Of a stretch of 64,000 nt of DNA, positions 1 to 10,794 are shown piece after piece. Position 1 is the first letter of the stretch, and each line of letters starts with the position of its first letter. This DNA is from Bubalus kerabau (taxonomy: Eukaryota; Chordata; Mammalia; Artiodactyla; Bovidae): positions 26,068,001 to 26,132,000 of the forward strand of contig NC_073643.1 in the NCBI RefSeq assembly GCF_029407905.1, written 5' to 3'. A model generated the notes under the pieces. That model had not been told where the DNA came from. It searched no databases and saw only the letters and a program-made list of their open reading frames with translations. The translations under genes were made by a program, and so were the position numbers.

Positions 1-987
1 TGTAACTTGTCCTTGTAGTCCACCAATCATTAAGTGCTTATTAATATCTGTTAGAAAATTGCTTGATTGTATCTTATTGGTTGAGGGAATATTCCACTTG
101 AGTTGATTTAATATTACTGATTGGGCTTAACCTTAGATATATGACTCTAAATAGACAAAATCTAAAGCTATCATAATATTTGACTCTAAGTTTGGACAAG
201 ATCACAATGGGAAATATTCATGTTTATTTCACATTACCCTTGATACAAATTGAATAAAAAAAGGAAATGAGAAACTAAGAGTGCTGTTTAATGAGAAAAT
301 TCAGAAAAGAAGAGTCACTACATCAGACAGAACCAAAATATATTATCACATAGATATAGCACCAGCGGATTCAGAGACCATCTGTTCCACCATCTAAAGC
401 TAATTAAAAAAAAAAAATCTGAGCAATTAAGAAACAACCATCAGCCTAGAGTCTGAGTCAAGAAAGATTTGATAATAAAAACTATAGCTATTACAAATAC
501 ACTTAATTAGGAAGTACCTGAGTAAAAGTCTACAAGTCATTAAAGTGGTTTTGAAAGAGTGAAGTATGGTGCATGTATATGAATGGAAAATTTTACTAAT
601 GGATAACTATTACCTGTAGGATCCTATTAGACTAATGAGTCTACGCTATTTAGAAAGAAGAGCACACAATTTTAATAGTTTTAGAAAAAACTACAAATAT
701 ACTTTTGGACTATTAAATGCCAACAAATTTAATTGAAAAGCAAACAAGCCACTTCTGTATTATGTGCTAAGTACATCAATTTTGTTCTTGGTGTAATCTT
801 CAATAAAACCATGCTGATTATTTGGTTTTCAATGAAATAAAAGAATTACTAAAATTCTGTTTTTCTGTTGATGTTATGTAGGTATGATGACAAAATACTC
901 ATCATTTAATATAGTAAATTTTTCATGTGTTCTGTGTTTACAGATAAAAAAATATTTTATCTTTTCACATGTCATTATTGTGTATTC
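1..987. other. Unassigned AT-rich DNA
   Basis: No ruminant SINE, LINE or exon-like open frame is recognisable here. Stops are dense in all frames and base composition is AT-rich. It may contain old decayed L1 that I cannot delimit by eye. Confidence 0.5.
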
Positions 988-1294
988 TTAGTTGCTCAGT
1001 CAAGTCCAATTCTTTGCGACCCCATGGACTGTGTAGCCCGCAGGCTCCTCTGTCCATGGGGATTCTCCAGGCGAGAATCACAGTGGTTGCAATGCCCTCC
1101 TCCAGGGGATCTTCCCAACCCAGGGATAGAACCCAGGTCTCCTGCATCACAGGCAGATTACTTACCATCTGAGCCACCAGGGAAGCCCAAGAATACTAGA
1201 GTAGGTAGCCTATCCCTTCTTCAGAGAATCTTCCCAACTCAGGAATCAAACTGGTGTCTCCTGCATTGCAGGTGGATTCTTTACCAGCTGAGCT
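988..1294 (-). repeat. Bov-tA SINE, extended (Bov-tA2-like), antisense
   Basis: The plus strand reads the reverse complement of the ruminant tRNA-derived SINE. The Bov-A part comes first (GCTCAGTC, CCCATGGACTG, GGCTCCTCTGTCCATGG). The tRNA-like head follows (GAGCCACCAGGGAAGCCC near 1170-1189). A second tRNA-like unit then runs to GCTGAGCTA. An apparent 123-codon open frame across it is SINE-encoded and not a gene. Confidence 0.93.
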
Positions 1295-1329
1295 AGACCT
1301 CTGTAAAACCTGTTGAGTCAGTAAAGCAG

Positions 1330-1452
1330 GTGAGATTAGTCTTATTTGCCAGATTAAGAAACTGAGACTTAAGATGGGTTAAAGGTCACATAGATAGATC
1401 TTAATTTAGTTAATTCTGACTCTTAATTCCACTAAGCTTTCTACTAGAGTAT
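1330..1452 (-). repeat. MIR SINE fragment, antisense
   Basis: The core resembles the reverse complement of MIR: an AGATTAAGAAACTGAGAC motif, then AAAGGTCACATAG, then a degraded tRNA-like end. It is divergent, as expected for this ancient mammalian SINE. Confidence 0.65.
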
Positions 1453-3867
1453 GCTTTGTCTGTTTGCCCGTTTATTAGTATCTGTATAGGCAGTTAATAA
1501 AACTTATCTGTGTAATATTATGGAAAGTTTTTTTTTTCCTGTAAGAGTAAATTGTGATGAATTCTCTAGCCAACCAGGAGACTAATGAGCGAATGCTTTC
1601 ACAAATTTTTGAACTGATAATCATACTGTTTTTATAAATATCTAGTCTATGGGAAGAGTCTTCAATGTAAGAAATGGATAGGTAGGCATTTCTCAAGCTG
1701 TAGTATATCAAAGCATAGAACAAGAGAAAAGTCTTATCTTAACCATTTCTTTGATCCTCACCAACATTCCTCAAAATATGAGTGGACCAATTGTTTGTAT
1801 CATTTGAGTGTGCTCTCTCCAAACAAAGACTCTGTGGTCCTTTCTAGCCTATATCTGAGGAGGCATTGCCTGGGAATCTAAATTTTTCTATTAGGGCTTT
1901 TCTGTGAAAACTATGTACAGTGTGGTTATAGAACCACTGCCTTGGGCAAATCTTTAAATATGTAGAAGATGATTTAAAGTTGGAATGAAATCAAGTGTTT
2001 TAGAATCATAAAGAGATGAGAAAAACATTCAAAATCTTGTAGTGGTAGTATGAATATTTACCATCATAATTAAGTATACAAAAATCTCAAGTTTAAGCCA
2101 CTATTATGCTAGGCTGTGTGACATGCAAAATAAACTTAAATTAATGCAAAACCTCATTTTTAGGAATTAATCAGGAAGTTAGAATAGTTCTTTTGGTTCA
2201 GTATTTGATCCTGAAAACAAAAAACACTGTTATGGCTCACATCAATCCAGAATGGAATAAAAAGGAAAAAAAAAATCAAGAATAGTGTTAACTTCTGGTG
2301 TGGGCAATTGTCTTCTTTGTGTTTATAACTAAACCATAGGCTTCCCTTTAAAATGACATCTGACTAGTTGTCCCTGAGGTTATCTCTTCCAACTTCTCTA
2401 AAAAATACTTATTAAGAAATAGGAAAACTCGCAATGTCACAAAATATTAAGAGTGACAGACAACCTATTGCCAGAAAATGGAAGAGATTTCCACTAACTG
2501 GAAAGTCATTGGAATTAGATTGAGGGGGGAAAAAAATATGGTAGCTTCATGAAAGAGAATAGCTTCACATTACTGAAAAAGATAGGAAGATACTTTGTTA
2601 TATGTAAGTTTCTTCCCCTCTTTCTTTTCTCCTTTGCTTTCTCTCTTTCATAAACAGTCTGCTCTCACTAACAAACTTTTAGGGCCTTAGACAGCATTTC
2701 CCCTTTTTCTATGTGCTTGGTGTTTTATAGGTAATCTCAATGTTTGTGTCTGCTTTACTGTAGTAAGAACACAATGGATTAGGAAATGTGAGTATGAGAG
2801 CTTTTAAACAGGGATGCATTGCATCCTAACAAAGCAGTTTGGTTTGACACAGAGGATAGAAAAACTGGGAGAAATACATGCAGTAGACTTTCATGTACTG
2901 CTTTAACTTAGAGGATAAGAACTCCAGGGTGTGGGATGTAAGACATCTCTCTCAATTTTAGCAGAAAAGACACCAGGGGGCCAAGAATTGTGCACATCAA
3001 TTTACTTTTCATGTAAAGATCTGAGAAAATTATTAGATTTATAGCCAAATGGACTGTAGCTGATGTCAAGGGCATCCTGCTAATTGGTAAATACTGTAAA
3101 TGGGTTAAATCTCCATTCATATGAGAAAGAAACAAAACAATATGTGTCCTATTAAAATCTAATTGCCATAGAGGGAAAAGGAAAATAGAATATTGTTATG
3201 AAACCTCATTTAAAAATTATCAAAGGAATCAGAAGAAAGTGTTAAAATACTTCAGCATGTATTAAATATCAATATACAAGGAAAGAATAACTGTGTGTAT
3301 GCAAACATGAACAGAATCATACATGAAACAAAGAGGGGGATGGGCTGGAAACAAAACAAGATGAGGCACAGACTAAAGCTTGAGAAGGTAAGGAGCTGAT
3401 CAATATAAGGGATAGCAAATTAAACTACAAAAGGTATAATTAAAATTTGTATAAGAGGCAGTAATGATAAGAACTACTATTCCAGCAAATGAAATCATTC
3501 ATATAAAACACACAATTGAGGTTTACTCCTGCAAACAAAAGAGAAAGACCAAAGGATTAAAAAAAAAACAAACTGTTAAACTAACATATACAGAAGTTAG
3601 AGAATGGAAATCTAAAATAAGTATTTGATGTTTTCTCAAAGAAGAAACCAGAACAATTGGAATGAAAGCAGTCATTAAAGCATTAAAAAAAGATGAAAAT
3701 TTCCATAATTGATAAAGCTATGAGTCTGCCATAAAAATGTTTGATAATACTCCAAGAAAGGGAAATGTAAAGAACCCATGCCAAACTGAAACTTCTACTG
3801 AGAATAAAAAGATAAATATACTTAGGAGAATCCAGACAACAAAACAGGTTGCCCCATAAAAAACAAC
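1453..3867. other. Unassigned stretch, possible MER5A trace at 1850-1945
   Basis: No gene is seen. Around 1850-1945 a run ending in GGTTATAGAACCACTGCC weakly resembles the 3' end of a MER5A-type hAT transposon. The remainder is AT-rich with short A-runs and may hold L1/HAL1 remnants near 3380-3660. Nothing here can be supported as a coding exon. Confidence 0.4.
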
Positions 3868-3955
3868 TCGAACTGGTCTCCACCAGTTCTCCGCCCAATA
3901 GTGGAGACCGAACTGGTCTCCACCAACGGAACTGGTCTCCACCAGACTTCTCCAC
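3868..3955. repeat. Compact direct and inverted repeat cluster
   Basis: The 16-mer GAACTGGTCTCCACCA occurs three times (3870-3885, 3910-3925, 3929-3944). It contains or adjoins two perfect inverted repeats: AACTGGT/ACCAGTT at 3871-3888 (4-nt loop) and GTGGAGACC/GGTCTCCAC at 3901-3923 (5-nt loop). Five CpGs occur within about 90 bp of otherwise CpG-poor DNA. The cluster sits just left of a Bov-tA. I do not recognise its family. An LTR fragment read on the minus strand is one possibility, because an AATAAA lies just upstream in that orientation. Confidence 0.8.
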
Positions 3956-3999
3956 GGAAATAGTTACTGTATAAAGGCCACATTTATTGCCTAAAGGCA

Positions 4000-4212
4000 C
4001 AAATGGTGACTCAGCAGTAAAGAATCTGCCTGCCAATGAAGAAGATGCTGGAAGAGGCAGGCTGAGCGGTCGTTGATCTCTGGGTTGAGAAGATCCCTTG
4101 GAGAAGGAAATGGCAACCCATTCCAGTCTTCTTGCCTGGAAAATCCCATAGACAGAGGAATCTGGTGGGCTACAGTACATTGGGTTGCAAAAAAATTGGA
4201 CACTCACAGACA
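4000..4212 (+). repeat. Bov-tA SINE, sense, rearranged
   Basis: The tRNA-like head (GGTGACTCAGCAGTAAAGAATCTGCC) is followed by an aberrant segment at about 4040-4085. Normal Bov-A sequence then follows (GGCAACCCATTCCAGT, CTTGCCTGGAAAATCCCATAG) to a degraded end. The 4040-4085 segment departs from the usual GAGACCTGGGTTCGAT stretch, which suggests a small local rearrangement. Confidence 0.85.
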
Positions 4213-4380
4213 AATATTACACAAAGACAATATTTATTTCATAAAGGCCTCAGCATTTTGGTGCTGTAAATTTGAGACCTAAAATGTAAACCAAACATTC
4301 CACCATATATTAAGCAATGGAAGAATACTCAGATATGGACGTGCTTTAAAAACAAAATGTATATTTTATTTGCACATGAA

Positions 4381-4441
4381 TATATTTGCTATATATATTT
4401 ATATGTATCTATATATTTCTCTCTATATATCTATGTATCTT
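4381..4441. repeat. AT-rich low-complexity (TATA-type) tract
   Basis: Irregular TATATT/TATGTA iterations without a fixed unit. No gene-related function is implied. Confidence 0.8.
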
Positions 4442-4579
4442 TAGTTAAAATGTATGTTAGTACATACTCTAGATGAGTGAGAAAAAGTATTTAAAAGTCA
4501 AGAATGAGGAAAATTATAACCTAAGAAATTTAAGAAACTTTGAAAACATTTAAATTATTTCAAGTGTTGTAAAGTCAAA

Positions 4580-4793
4580 GGGCTTCCCAGGTGACTCAAT
4601 GGTAAAGAATCTGCCTGCAATGCAGAAGACCTGGGTTCGATCCCTGGGTCAGGAAGATACCCTGGAGAAGGGAATGGCTACCCACTCTAGTATTTTTGCC
4701 CGGAGAATTCCATGGATGGAGGAGCCTGGTGAGCTATAGTCCAAGGGGTCGCAAAGAGTTGGACACGACTGACTGTCTATCACTTTCACTTTC
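4580..4793 (+). repeat. Bov-tA SINE, sense
   Basis: Canonical full unit. It begins GGGCTTCCCAGGTGACTC and has a B-box-like GGGTTCGATCCCTGGG. Bov-A sequence follows, ending GGACACGACTGACTG and a short CACTTTCACTTTC tail. Short TCAAAG repeats flank it as a possible target duplication. Confidence 0.95.
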
Positions 4794-5189
4794 AAAGTAA
4801 AAAATGGTTGATAAAAGGAGATTTTATATATAATAATAAGTTAATATCAATAACTTGGGTCTAAGAACAAATTTTCTCAAGTGATCAGAAGTTTAAAAAG
4901 GCAGAGAACTACAAGCTTGTTAAATTTCTTTATCTTTTGTGAACAGATAATAAATGAATAAGTTGGAATAATTTCATGAAACCATAGAGAAAAATTGATT
5001 AATAGAAGTTATCGTGAAAACATAAGCAACCATCTAAGAATTTTAAAACTGAAAAAATTACTTTCAAATCCCTGAATAAGATAAGAAAAACATTTTTCCT
5101 ATTGAAAAAGATAGAAAACTGAGGCAAATTCCAAAAAGCATAAAATAAGTTTTACTTATGAATATCAGTATTAAATGTAAAACTCTGCC
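4794..5189. other. Unassigned AT-rich DNA
   Basis: No exon or young repeat is seen. It may be the 5' part of the decayed L1/HAL1 that becomes recognisable to the right. Confidence 0.4.
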
Positions 5190-6720
5190 TTTAGAAAGTG
5201 AAGAAAACTGCATTTGGCTGGCAATCTAATATATAAGCCACATACAAAAAATAATAAAGGTGAAATCACACTAAAATATTAAAAAACAAATATGACAATA
5301 ATTTACCCAGCAAACACTGACCAAAATAAAGCAGGGGGAAGCAATTTCAGATAAAGTAGAAAGCAAAAGCCTTATAAGAGATTAAAAGGGTCTTTTCACA
5401 TTAGTATAAATGACTTCAGAAAAACCAATAAAACCATAAACACAGATATAATTTGATAAAAGCTAATAAGAGAAAACATGTGCTACTATATATAGAAGTA
5501 TTATGTATTACAATGAATATAAAAATCACTGATTGTAATAAACACCATTGTTTTATGTACTACTAAAAAGAAAAAATAATTTTACATGTTACCCTGCAAG
5601 AATTATCCTCATTTCAGAAATGTTTATGTATGATTAAGTATGCAAATTAGAATTGATGACTTACAGTATGATAAATCCTTCATGATTAAAATAGCATCAA
5701 GCCAGGCACAAAATATGAAAACAGAAATGGAACAGCACAAGTATCTTTGAAATAAATGTTTGTATGGATATATAATAATAAGCTATATAAGAATTTTAAC
5801 TCAAAATGTGATATCCTAAGAGAAGCCTAACAAACTGACTGGAAAGATATAGAATATTCAATAAATGATATGAAAGAAAAATGCATCTTTGATAAAAATG
5901 TCAAGTTAGTGTTTACTGGTTGGATATATTTGGTTAGATATAAAAATAATATTAAAAAATGATCAAAGAAAATGAAAGTGAATATTTAAATGACTTTGTA
6001 TGTTTAGGACTAATTATTAAAACACTGAGGAAAACAGCACGAAGGAAAATGTTTAACTACATAAAATGTTAAAATTTCTGAACATCATAAGCACAACAAA
6101 ATAAAAAACCTTAAATTGGTCGAACCATAAGGTATCACTATTCTTGTGGGTCAACTTTGCCAAGAATTGGCAATCTATAAGGAAATCGGAGGAAGTGTAA
6201 GCAACATGAAAATTAAAAGTTGAATATCCTTGATTAATTAAAAAATCTATAAATTAAAAAATATACAAGGGGATTAAGAGGTACAAACTACAATGTATAG
6301 TATAAGCAAACCACAAGGACATATTGTACAGTACAAGAAATACAGCCAATACATTATGATAATTTTAAAATGGAGTATAATCTATGAGATTTTTGAATCA
6401 CAGTTTTATACGTATAATATAATGTTTTAAATCAGCTATAATTTAGCAAACAAAAACACACACACAAGAACACCATAATAGAAAAATAGGTGGACAAAAT
6501 AAGGGTCAACATCTAGAAGAAATAGAAAAATAATTAAAAGAAAATATGCCAAAATGTTACCTGTGGTATTCTTTGAGTGTTGGGATTATGGATGATTTTC
6601 ATTTGCAGGAGTTTTTTTTTTTTTTTTTTTTTTTTGGTATAACTTTATTTTGCTCATGCTTTTCTGTATTTTTAAAATAATATTCTAGATGAGCATGAGT
6701 TGTTCATTAACATCAGGGAC
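5190..6720 (+). repeat. Decayed old L1/HAL1-type LINE, sense
   Basis: A-rich plus strand with L1-like phrases: AGTAGAAAGCAAAAGCC then AGATTAAAAGGGTC near 5356-5395, and AACTACATAAAATGTTAAAA near 6055. The 3' UTR-like part at about 6540-6700 has GGGATTATGGATGATTTTCAT and CATGCTTTTCTGTATTTT. Every frame is broken by many stops, so it is a dead, old copy. A T24 tract at 6612-6635 interrupts the 3' UTR-like part. The subfamily cannot be assigned by eye. Confidence 0.5.
6612..6635. repeat. Poly-T tract (T24)
   Basis: An uninterrupted run of 24 T inside an old L1 3' UTR-like segment. It could be slippage expansion or the tail of a lost antisense insertion. Confidence 0.95.
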
Positions 6721-7222
6721 ATATATATGTGCATGTATGTGTATGATTTGGATGGGAGCAGACGGTACTTAGCAGAGATGATACAAGTGAAAACAGGAGG
6801 TTGAATGCAAAATGTTTCTGTTGCCTGAGTTTGGAGTGGAGGGACAGTTACCTGCCTCTCCAAACTCTGTAGTTTCATAACACAGAGTACATTCTAGAGA
6901 TGACAGTGCCTGAGGGGGACTTGATATCACTTTCAGTTTGGTAAGACTGAAGGCCTTAGGGGACAGTAACTGAGGATGTCTAAAACGAACACATGAGCAA
7001 GATTGTATACTTAAAGTGAAAGTGCCGACCCCTTAGTGTTACAGACCATCTCATTTTTTAAAAAAATTTCACACTCTCTCTTATATGATTGATTTATAGT
7101 GAGTAACACATATTTTGATAATTTTTTATGTGACAAAAATAAGATTTGTACTAATGGGGATGCTAAAATTGCTAATGCATCAGAACTCCTAATAATTCCA
7201 GGTATCTGAAACTGTGTATATT
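6721..7222. other. Unassigned stretch
   Basis: No recognisable repeat or coding exon. The short open frame on the minus strand across 6672-6878 has no family features. Confidence 0.4.
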
Positions 7223-7233
7223 AGTACAACCCT

Positions 7234-7510
7234 GCTGCTGCTGCTGCTGCTAAGTCGCTTCAGTCGTGACCGACTCTGTGCGACCCCATAGACAGCAGCC
7301 CACCAGGTTCCCCCATCCCTGGGATTCTCCAGGCAAGAACACTGGAGTGGGTTGCCATTTCCTTCTCCAATGCATGAAAGTGAAAAGTGAAAGTGCAGTC
7401 GTTCAGTCATGTCCGACTCTTAGCGACCCCATGGACTGCAGCCTACCAGGCTCCTCCATCCATGGGATTTTCTAGGCAAGAGTACCGAGTGGGGTGCCAT
7501 TGCCTTCTAC
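7234..7510 (-). repeat. BOV-A2 SINE, antisense, with target duplication
   Basis: The dimeric ruminant SINE is read in reverse: (CTG)n, two Bov-A monomers each with CCATGGGATT or CCCTGGGATT and TCCAGG, and the linker GCATGAAAGTGAAAAGTGAAAG. A perfect 11-bp TSD, AGTACAACCCT, lies at 7223-7233 and 7511-7521. This fixes both ends and shows a retroposition event. Confidence 0.97.
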
Positions 7511-7540
7511 AGTACAACCCTAGAAATTGAAATGTTATCT

Positions 7541-7690
7541 AGTAAGCCAGTGTTTTTCAAAGTATCATCCCCAGACCAGCAGCAGCATCTCATGGGGATT
7601 TGTTAGAAATACATATTTTCACGCCCCATTCATACCTGCTAAATCAGAAACTCTGGGAGAGAGGTCCAGCAATCAGTGTTTCAAAAAGCC
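7541..7690 (-). repeat. MER5A-type hAT DNA transposon, left part
   Basis: Diagnostic runs in reverse orientation: TTTTCAAAGTATCATCCCC, CCAGACCAGCAGCAGCATC, AATCAGAAACTCTGGGAGAG and CAGCAATCAGTGTTTCAAAAAG. This matches the non-autonomous MER5A family. The element stops at about 7690, where an old L1 begins, and appears to resume after it. Confidence 0.85.
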
Positions 7691-8073
7691 TCTGAGAAAA
7701 TAACAATAAGAAACAATCCCATTACAAAAAACGTGGAGAGAAACTAAATAAACATTTTTTCAAAGAACACATACAAATGGCCAACAGGTACAGGTACATG
7801 AAAAGGTGCCCAGCATCACTAATCATCAGAGAAATGTAAATCAAAATCACAGTGAGACATCATCACACACCTGTTAGAATGGCTATCATCAAAAAGACAA
7901 AAGACAACAAACATCAATGAGAATGTGGAGAAAATGGAAGTCTTGTGCACCGTTGGAGGGAAAGTAAATTGGTACAACCTCATTATGGAAGTTCTTAAAA
8001 AAAGTAAAAATAGAACAATCGTATGATCTGCCCATCCCATTTCTGGTTATATATCCAACAGAAATGAAAACAG

Positions 8074-8130
8074 GATCTCAAAGAGATATCAAAGATATCT
8101 CAAAGATCTCAAAGAGATATCAAAGATATC
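8074..8130 (+). repeat. Imperfect 31-bp tandem duplication in L1
   Basis: GATCTCAAAGAGATATCAAA plus GATATC occurs at 8074-8099 and again perfectly at 8105-8130, inside the 3' part of the L1. Confidence 0.9.
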
Positions 8131-8225
8131 ATTTTCACGGTCATTGCAGAATTATTTACAATAACCAAGACATGGAAGTCACCTAAGTATCAATGGATAA
8201 ATGGATAAAGAAGATATAAGATGTT

Positions 8226-8259
8226 CACACACACACACACATACATACACACACACACC
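8226..8259 (+). repeat. (CA)n microsatellite, interrupted
   Basis: CA dinucleotides interrupted by ATACATAC inside the L1 3' region. Confidence 0.95.
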
Positions 8260-8316
8260 CAGTGGAATATTATTCAATCAGGAGAAAGAAGGAAATCCTG
8301 CCATCTGCAAGAACAT

Positions 8317-8474
8317 GAAAGTGCTAAATCACTTTAGTCATGTCTGACCCTTTGCAACCCTATGGTCTGTAGCCCATCAGACTCCTCTGTCCATGAGATT
8401 CTCTAGGCAAGAATGCTGGAATGGATCGCCATGTCCTTCTTCAGGGGATCTTCCTGACTCAGGGATCGAACTCA
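8317..8474 (-). repeat. Bov-tA SINE, antisense, truncated, nested in L1
   Basis: Reverse Bov-A body (TTTAGTCATGTCTGACCC, CTCCTCTGTCCATGAGATTC) and only part of the tRNA-like region (CTCAGGGATCGAACTCATG). L1 sequence resumes immediately. A short CATGAA repeat at both edges may be the target duplication. The SINE is younger than the L1. Confidence 0.9.
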
Positions 8475-8895
8475 TGAATGGACCTTGACTATATTATGCC
8501 AATTAAATGTCAGACATAGAAGGACAAACACTGCATGATATCACATATTTAAAATAAAAAAGCAGAATATCTAGAAACAGAGTGTAGAATATTGATTACC
8601 AGGGGGAAATGTGAGGTATTGGGCAGAGGGTACCAAATTGCAGTTTTAAGATGAGTCAGTTCTGAGGATATAATGTATAACATGGTGATTATAGTTAATA
8701 ATACTGTATTATATGCTTGCAAGTCACTAAGAGGTCTTACATATAATCACCATAAAACAGAAATGGAAAACTTGATGTGATAGAGGCATTTACTAATGCT
8801 ATGATGACAATCACTTTGAAATATACATGAATATCAAATCAACATGTTGTACAATGTTATATGTCAATTATATCTCAATAAAACTAGAAAAAAAA

Positions 8896-8935
8896 GGCCC
8901 TCCTGATGATTTTTTTCTATGCTAAAAGGACAGAT
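8896..8935 (-). repeat. MER5A-type transposon, right part
   Basis: GGCCCTCCTGATGATTTTTT continues the MER5A interrupted at about 7690. Together the two parts give the expected order of one short hAT element with an L1 in its middle. Confidence 0.7.
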
Positions 8936-9028
8936 TTATTTTCAGCTAATGCATTTCTGGTGTTTCAGACCAAATTATATGCATGTGTATGTATACAAAT
9001 ATATATGTATACACACACACACGTGTAT

Positions 9029-9235
9029 TTGTTGTTGTTGTTCAGTCCATAAGTTGTATCCTTGTGACGCTATGGACAGTAGCCCGCCAGGCTCCTCTGT
9101 CCATGGGATTTCCCAGAAAGAATACTGGAATGGATTGCCATTTCCTTCTCCAGGGAATCTTCCCGACTCAGGGATCTAACTTTGTCATCTTCATTGGCAG
9201 GTAGATTCTTTACCACTGAGCCACCAGGGAAGCCC
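9029..9235 (-). repeat. Bov-tA SINE, antisense
   Basis: Begins with a (TTG)n run and then TTCAGTCC. The Bov-A body is GGCTCCTCTGTCCATGGG and the tRNA-like end is GAGCCACCAGGGAAGCCC. A CA run lies on the left (about 9010-9022) and a long TG run on the right. Confidence 0.93.
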
Positions 9236-9241
9236 ACACAG

Positions 9242-9242
<1 letters not shown>

Positions 9243-9281
<39 letters not shown>
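9243..9281 (+). repeat. (TG)n microsatellite
   Basis: About 19 uninterrupted TG units immediately right of the Bov-tA. It is likely length-polymorphic. Confidence 0.97.
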
Positions 9282-9283
<2 letters not shown>

Positions 9284-10034
9284 CCAAAATAAAAAATACA
9301 AAACAAAACAAAAAAAACAGATTTAATTGGATTCTCCAAAGAAGTAAGTGATTATTTCAAAAGCATCATTTTTCAAAGAGAGTTCTCCAGAGTCCTTGAC
9401 AAGTAGATATTTTCTATGCCCTTAAAGCAGAACTCTTCAGCTCTGTAGATTCAGTGTGTGTTAACTTACTAAGGAGGCCAAGAGGTCTTACAGAAAATAA
9501 ACTTTTTTAACCAAGATAGTTTAATGTTTCCAGGTATCAGAAAATACCTGATAATATCAGTTAATTAGATGTTTACCAAATAACATCATTCAGAACTGCT
9601 GTCCTATGAATCATCATTCTTTGTGAAATATTCTAGTTCCTTACTTGTGTCAAACAAAGAAAGGGAAAAGATCCTATTTCAAGTTGGTATTATAGTAATC
9701 AAATTTTGAAGTTTTGTTTCTTTGGCATGAATAAAAAGGGAAAATTTTTAAAGCTTAGTGGAAAATTGTAACATGCCAAATAATGTGATAAACAAGACTT
9801 ACTGCTGCTCTTTTCTCCTTGGGAATGCTCGTAAAATAATCATTAATTTCATTATCAAAGTACGGAATATGAAAATCTTGGTAAGTTTCTTTTAAAAAAT
9901 CCTTTCAAAAATTTGCAGAAAAGAAAAAAGTAAGATGTGGATTTATTTCATTTTATTCTCTTTATGTTTGAAAGTAGTTGAGGTTTAGAACAATCTCATG
10001 ATTTTGTCGCTCTAAACTTTAAGTTTGTTTCTGA
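9282..10034. other. Unassigned stretch
   Basis: No recognisable interspersed repeat or exon. AT-rich with scattered stops. Confidence 0.5.
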
Positions 10035-10405
10035 CATCACTTTCGCACTTCTAGTCCTTCCATTTGGAATGCTCTTCCCTTTATCTTTCCATAGCTGGTT
10101 CCTTCTTACTCAGAATCCATCTCAGAGCTTTTACATGAGTACCCATTGTAAATTAACTGTTTTGCCCAAAACATCACTCTCTAAAGCAACTATATTCATT
10201 GAAGTGTCTTTGTGAGAGCTAGAGTTATTGGAAGCAAGCTTGCACACTTTATTGTTGATGCTGTTTTCTTCTTTGTTCATTTATTATCTCATTATTCTGG
10301 AAGGTGAGTTCTATATAAGACAGAGGCTCTGTCTTGATTACCACCGTGTTCCTATCACATAGAAGAAAGCCTCGGCCATTAATAAACAGATATGGATGAA
10401 ATGCA
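10035..10405 (+). repeat. L2 LINE 3' end, sense
   Basis: Diagnostic L2 3' phrases: TGGAATGCTCTTCCC (near 10065), GCTGGTTCCTTCT and CATCTCAGAGCTTTT. Near 10360-10400 the family end is decayed (CCTATCACATAGAAGAAAGC, ending in a GGATGAAATG-like repeat). Divergent, as expected for an ancient mammalian LINE. Confidence 0.8.
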
Positions 10406-10785
10406 GGAAATTTGATGTTCTATACCAACATTTGGCAAAGTTCAGTGTAAAGAGCTGGATGGCTAGTATAGGTTTTATGCTCTATGTGGTTTCTCTCGCA
10501 ACTATGAGCCTCTGCCAGTGGTAGTATAAAGGCATCCAGAGAGAATATTTGAACTTATGAGCATGGCTGTGTTATAATGAAGCTGTAGTTACCAAAAGAG
10601 GAAAGGGGCTGGATTTGGCTCCCAGGTCATAGGTGCACAAACATCATAAATTGAGATGAAAACTTGTTCCCTTTGTCAAAGATGTGAGCCAAGTACAACA
10701 TGGGCTCTTTAGAGAGCACTGTAATCCTTGAGGAATTCTGGGTATGCCCTGCTACCTATTACTTTTTGAAATAAAATTTTTATTT
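10406..10785. other. Unassigned stretch
   Basis: No gene or clear repeat is visible before the BOV-A2 target duplication. Confidence 0.45.
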
Positions 10786-10794
10786 TAGAAGCAT

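Larger units (their letters stand above)
7691..8895 (+). repeat. Old L1 (L1M-type) 3' end, sense, inside MER5A
   Basis: The end of decayed ORF2 is recognisable (ATCAGAGAAATGTAAATCAAA near 7825, then GGAAAGTAAATTGGTACA). The usual 3' UTR follows (ATTATTCAATCAGGAGAAAG, AACATGGTGATTATAGTTAA, TCAATTATATCTCAATAAAA) and an A-run tail. A CA microsatellite and a Bov-tA interrupt it, and it carries a local 31-bp duplication at 8074-8130. It lies between two halves of a MER5A, so it inserted after that transposon. Confidence 0.9.

Noticed and set aside
1150..1190. tRNA gene-like box B sequences (also near 4637, 30773, 46050 and 63500)
   Set aside because: They are the tRNA-derived heads of Bov-tA and CHR SINEs. 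There is no cloverleaf with a complete anticodon arm, and each is followed by the Bov-A or CHR body.
3868..3955. CRISPR-like repeat-spacer array
   Set aside because: Only three 16-mers with irregular 24- and 3-nt gaps, in mammalian DNA, with internal palindromes. There is no leader and no cas genes.
7234..7510. (CTG)n start as a possible expanded trinucleotide repeat (also 14808-15052, 34426-34702 and 58791-59067)
   Set aside because: Short CTG/CAG runs are the normal 3' terminus of BOV-A2 SINEs.
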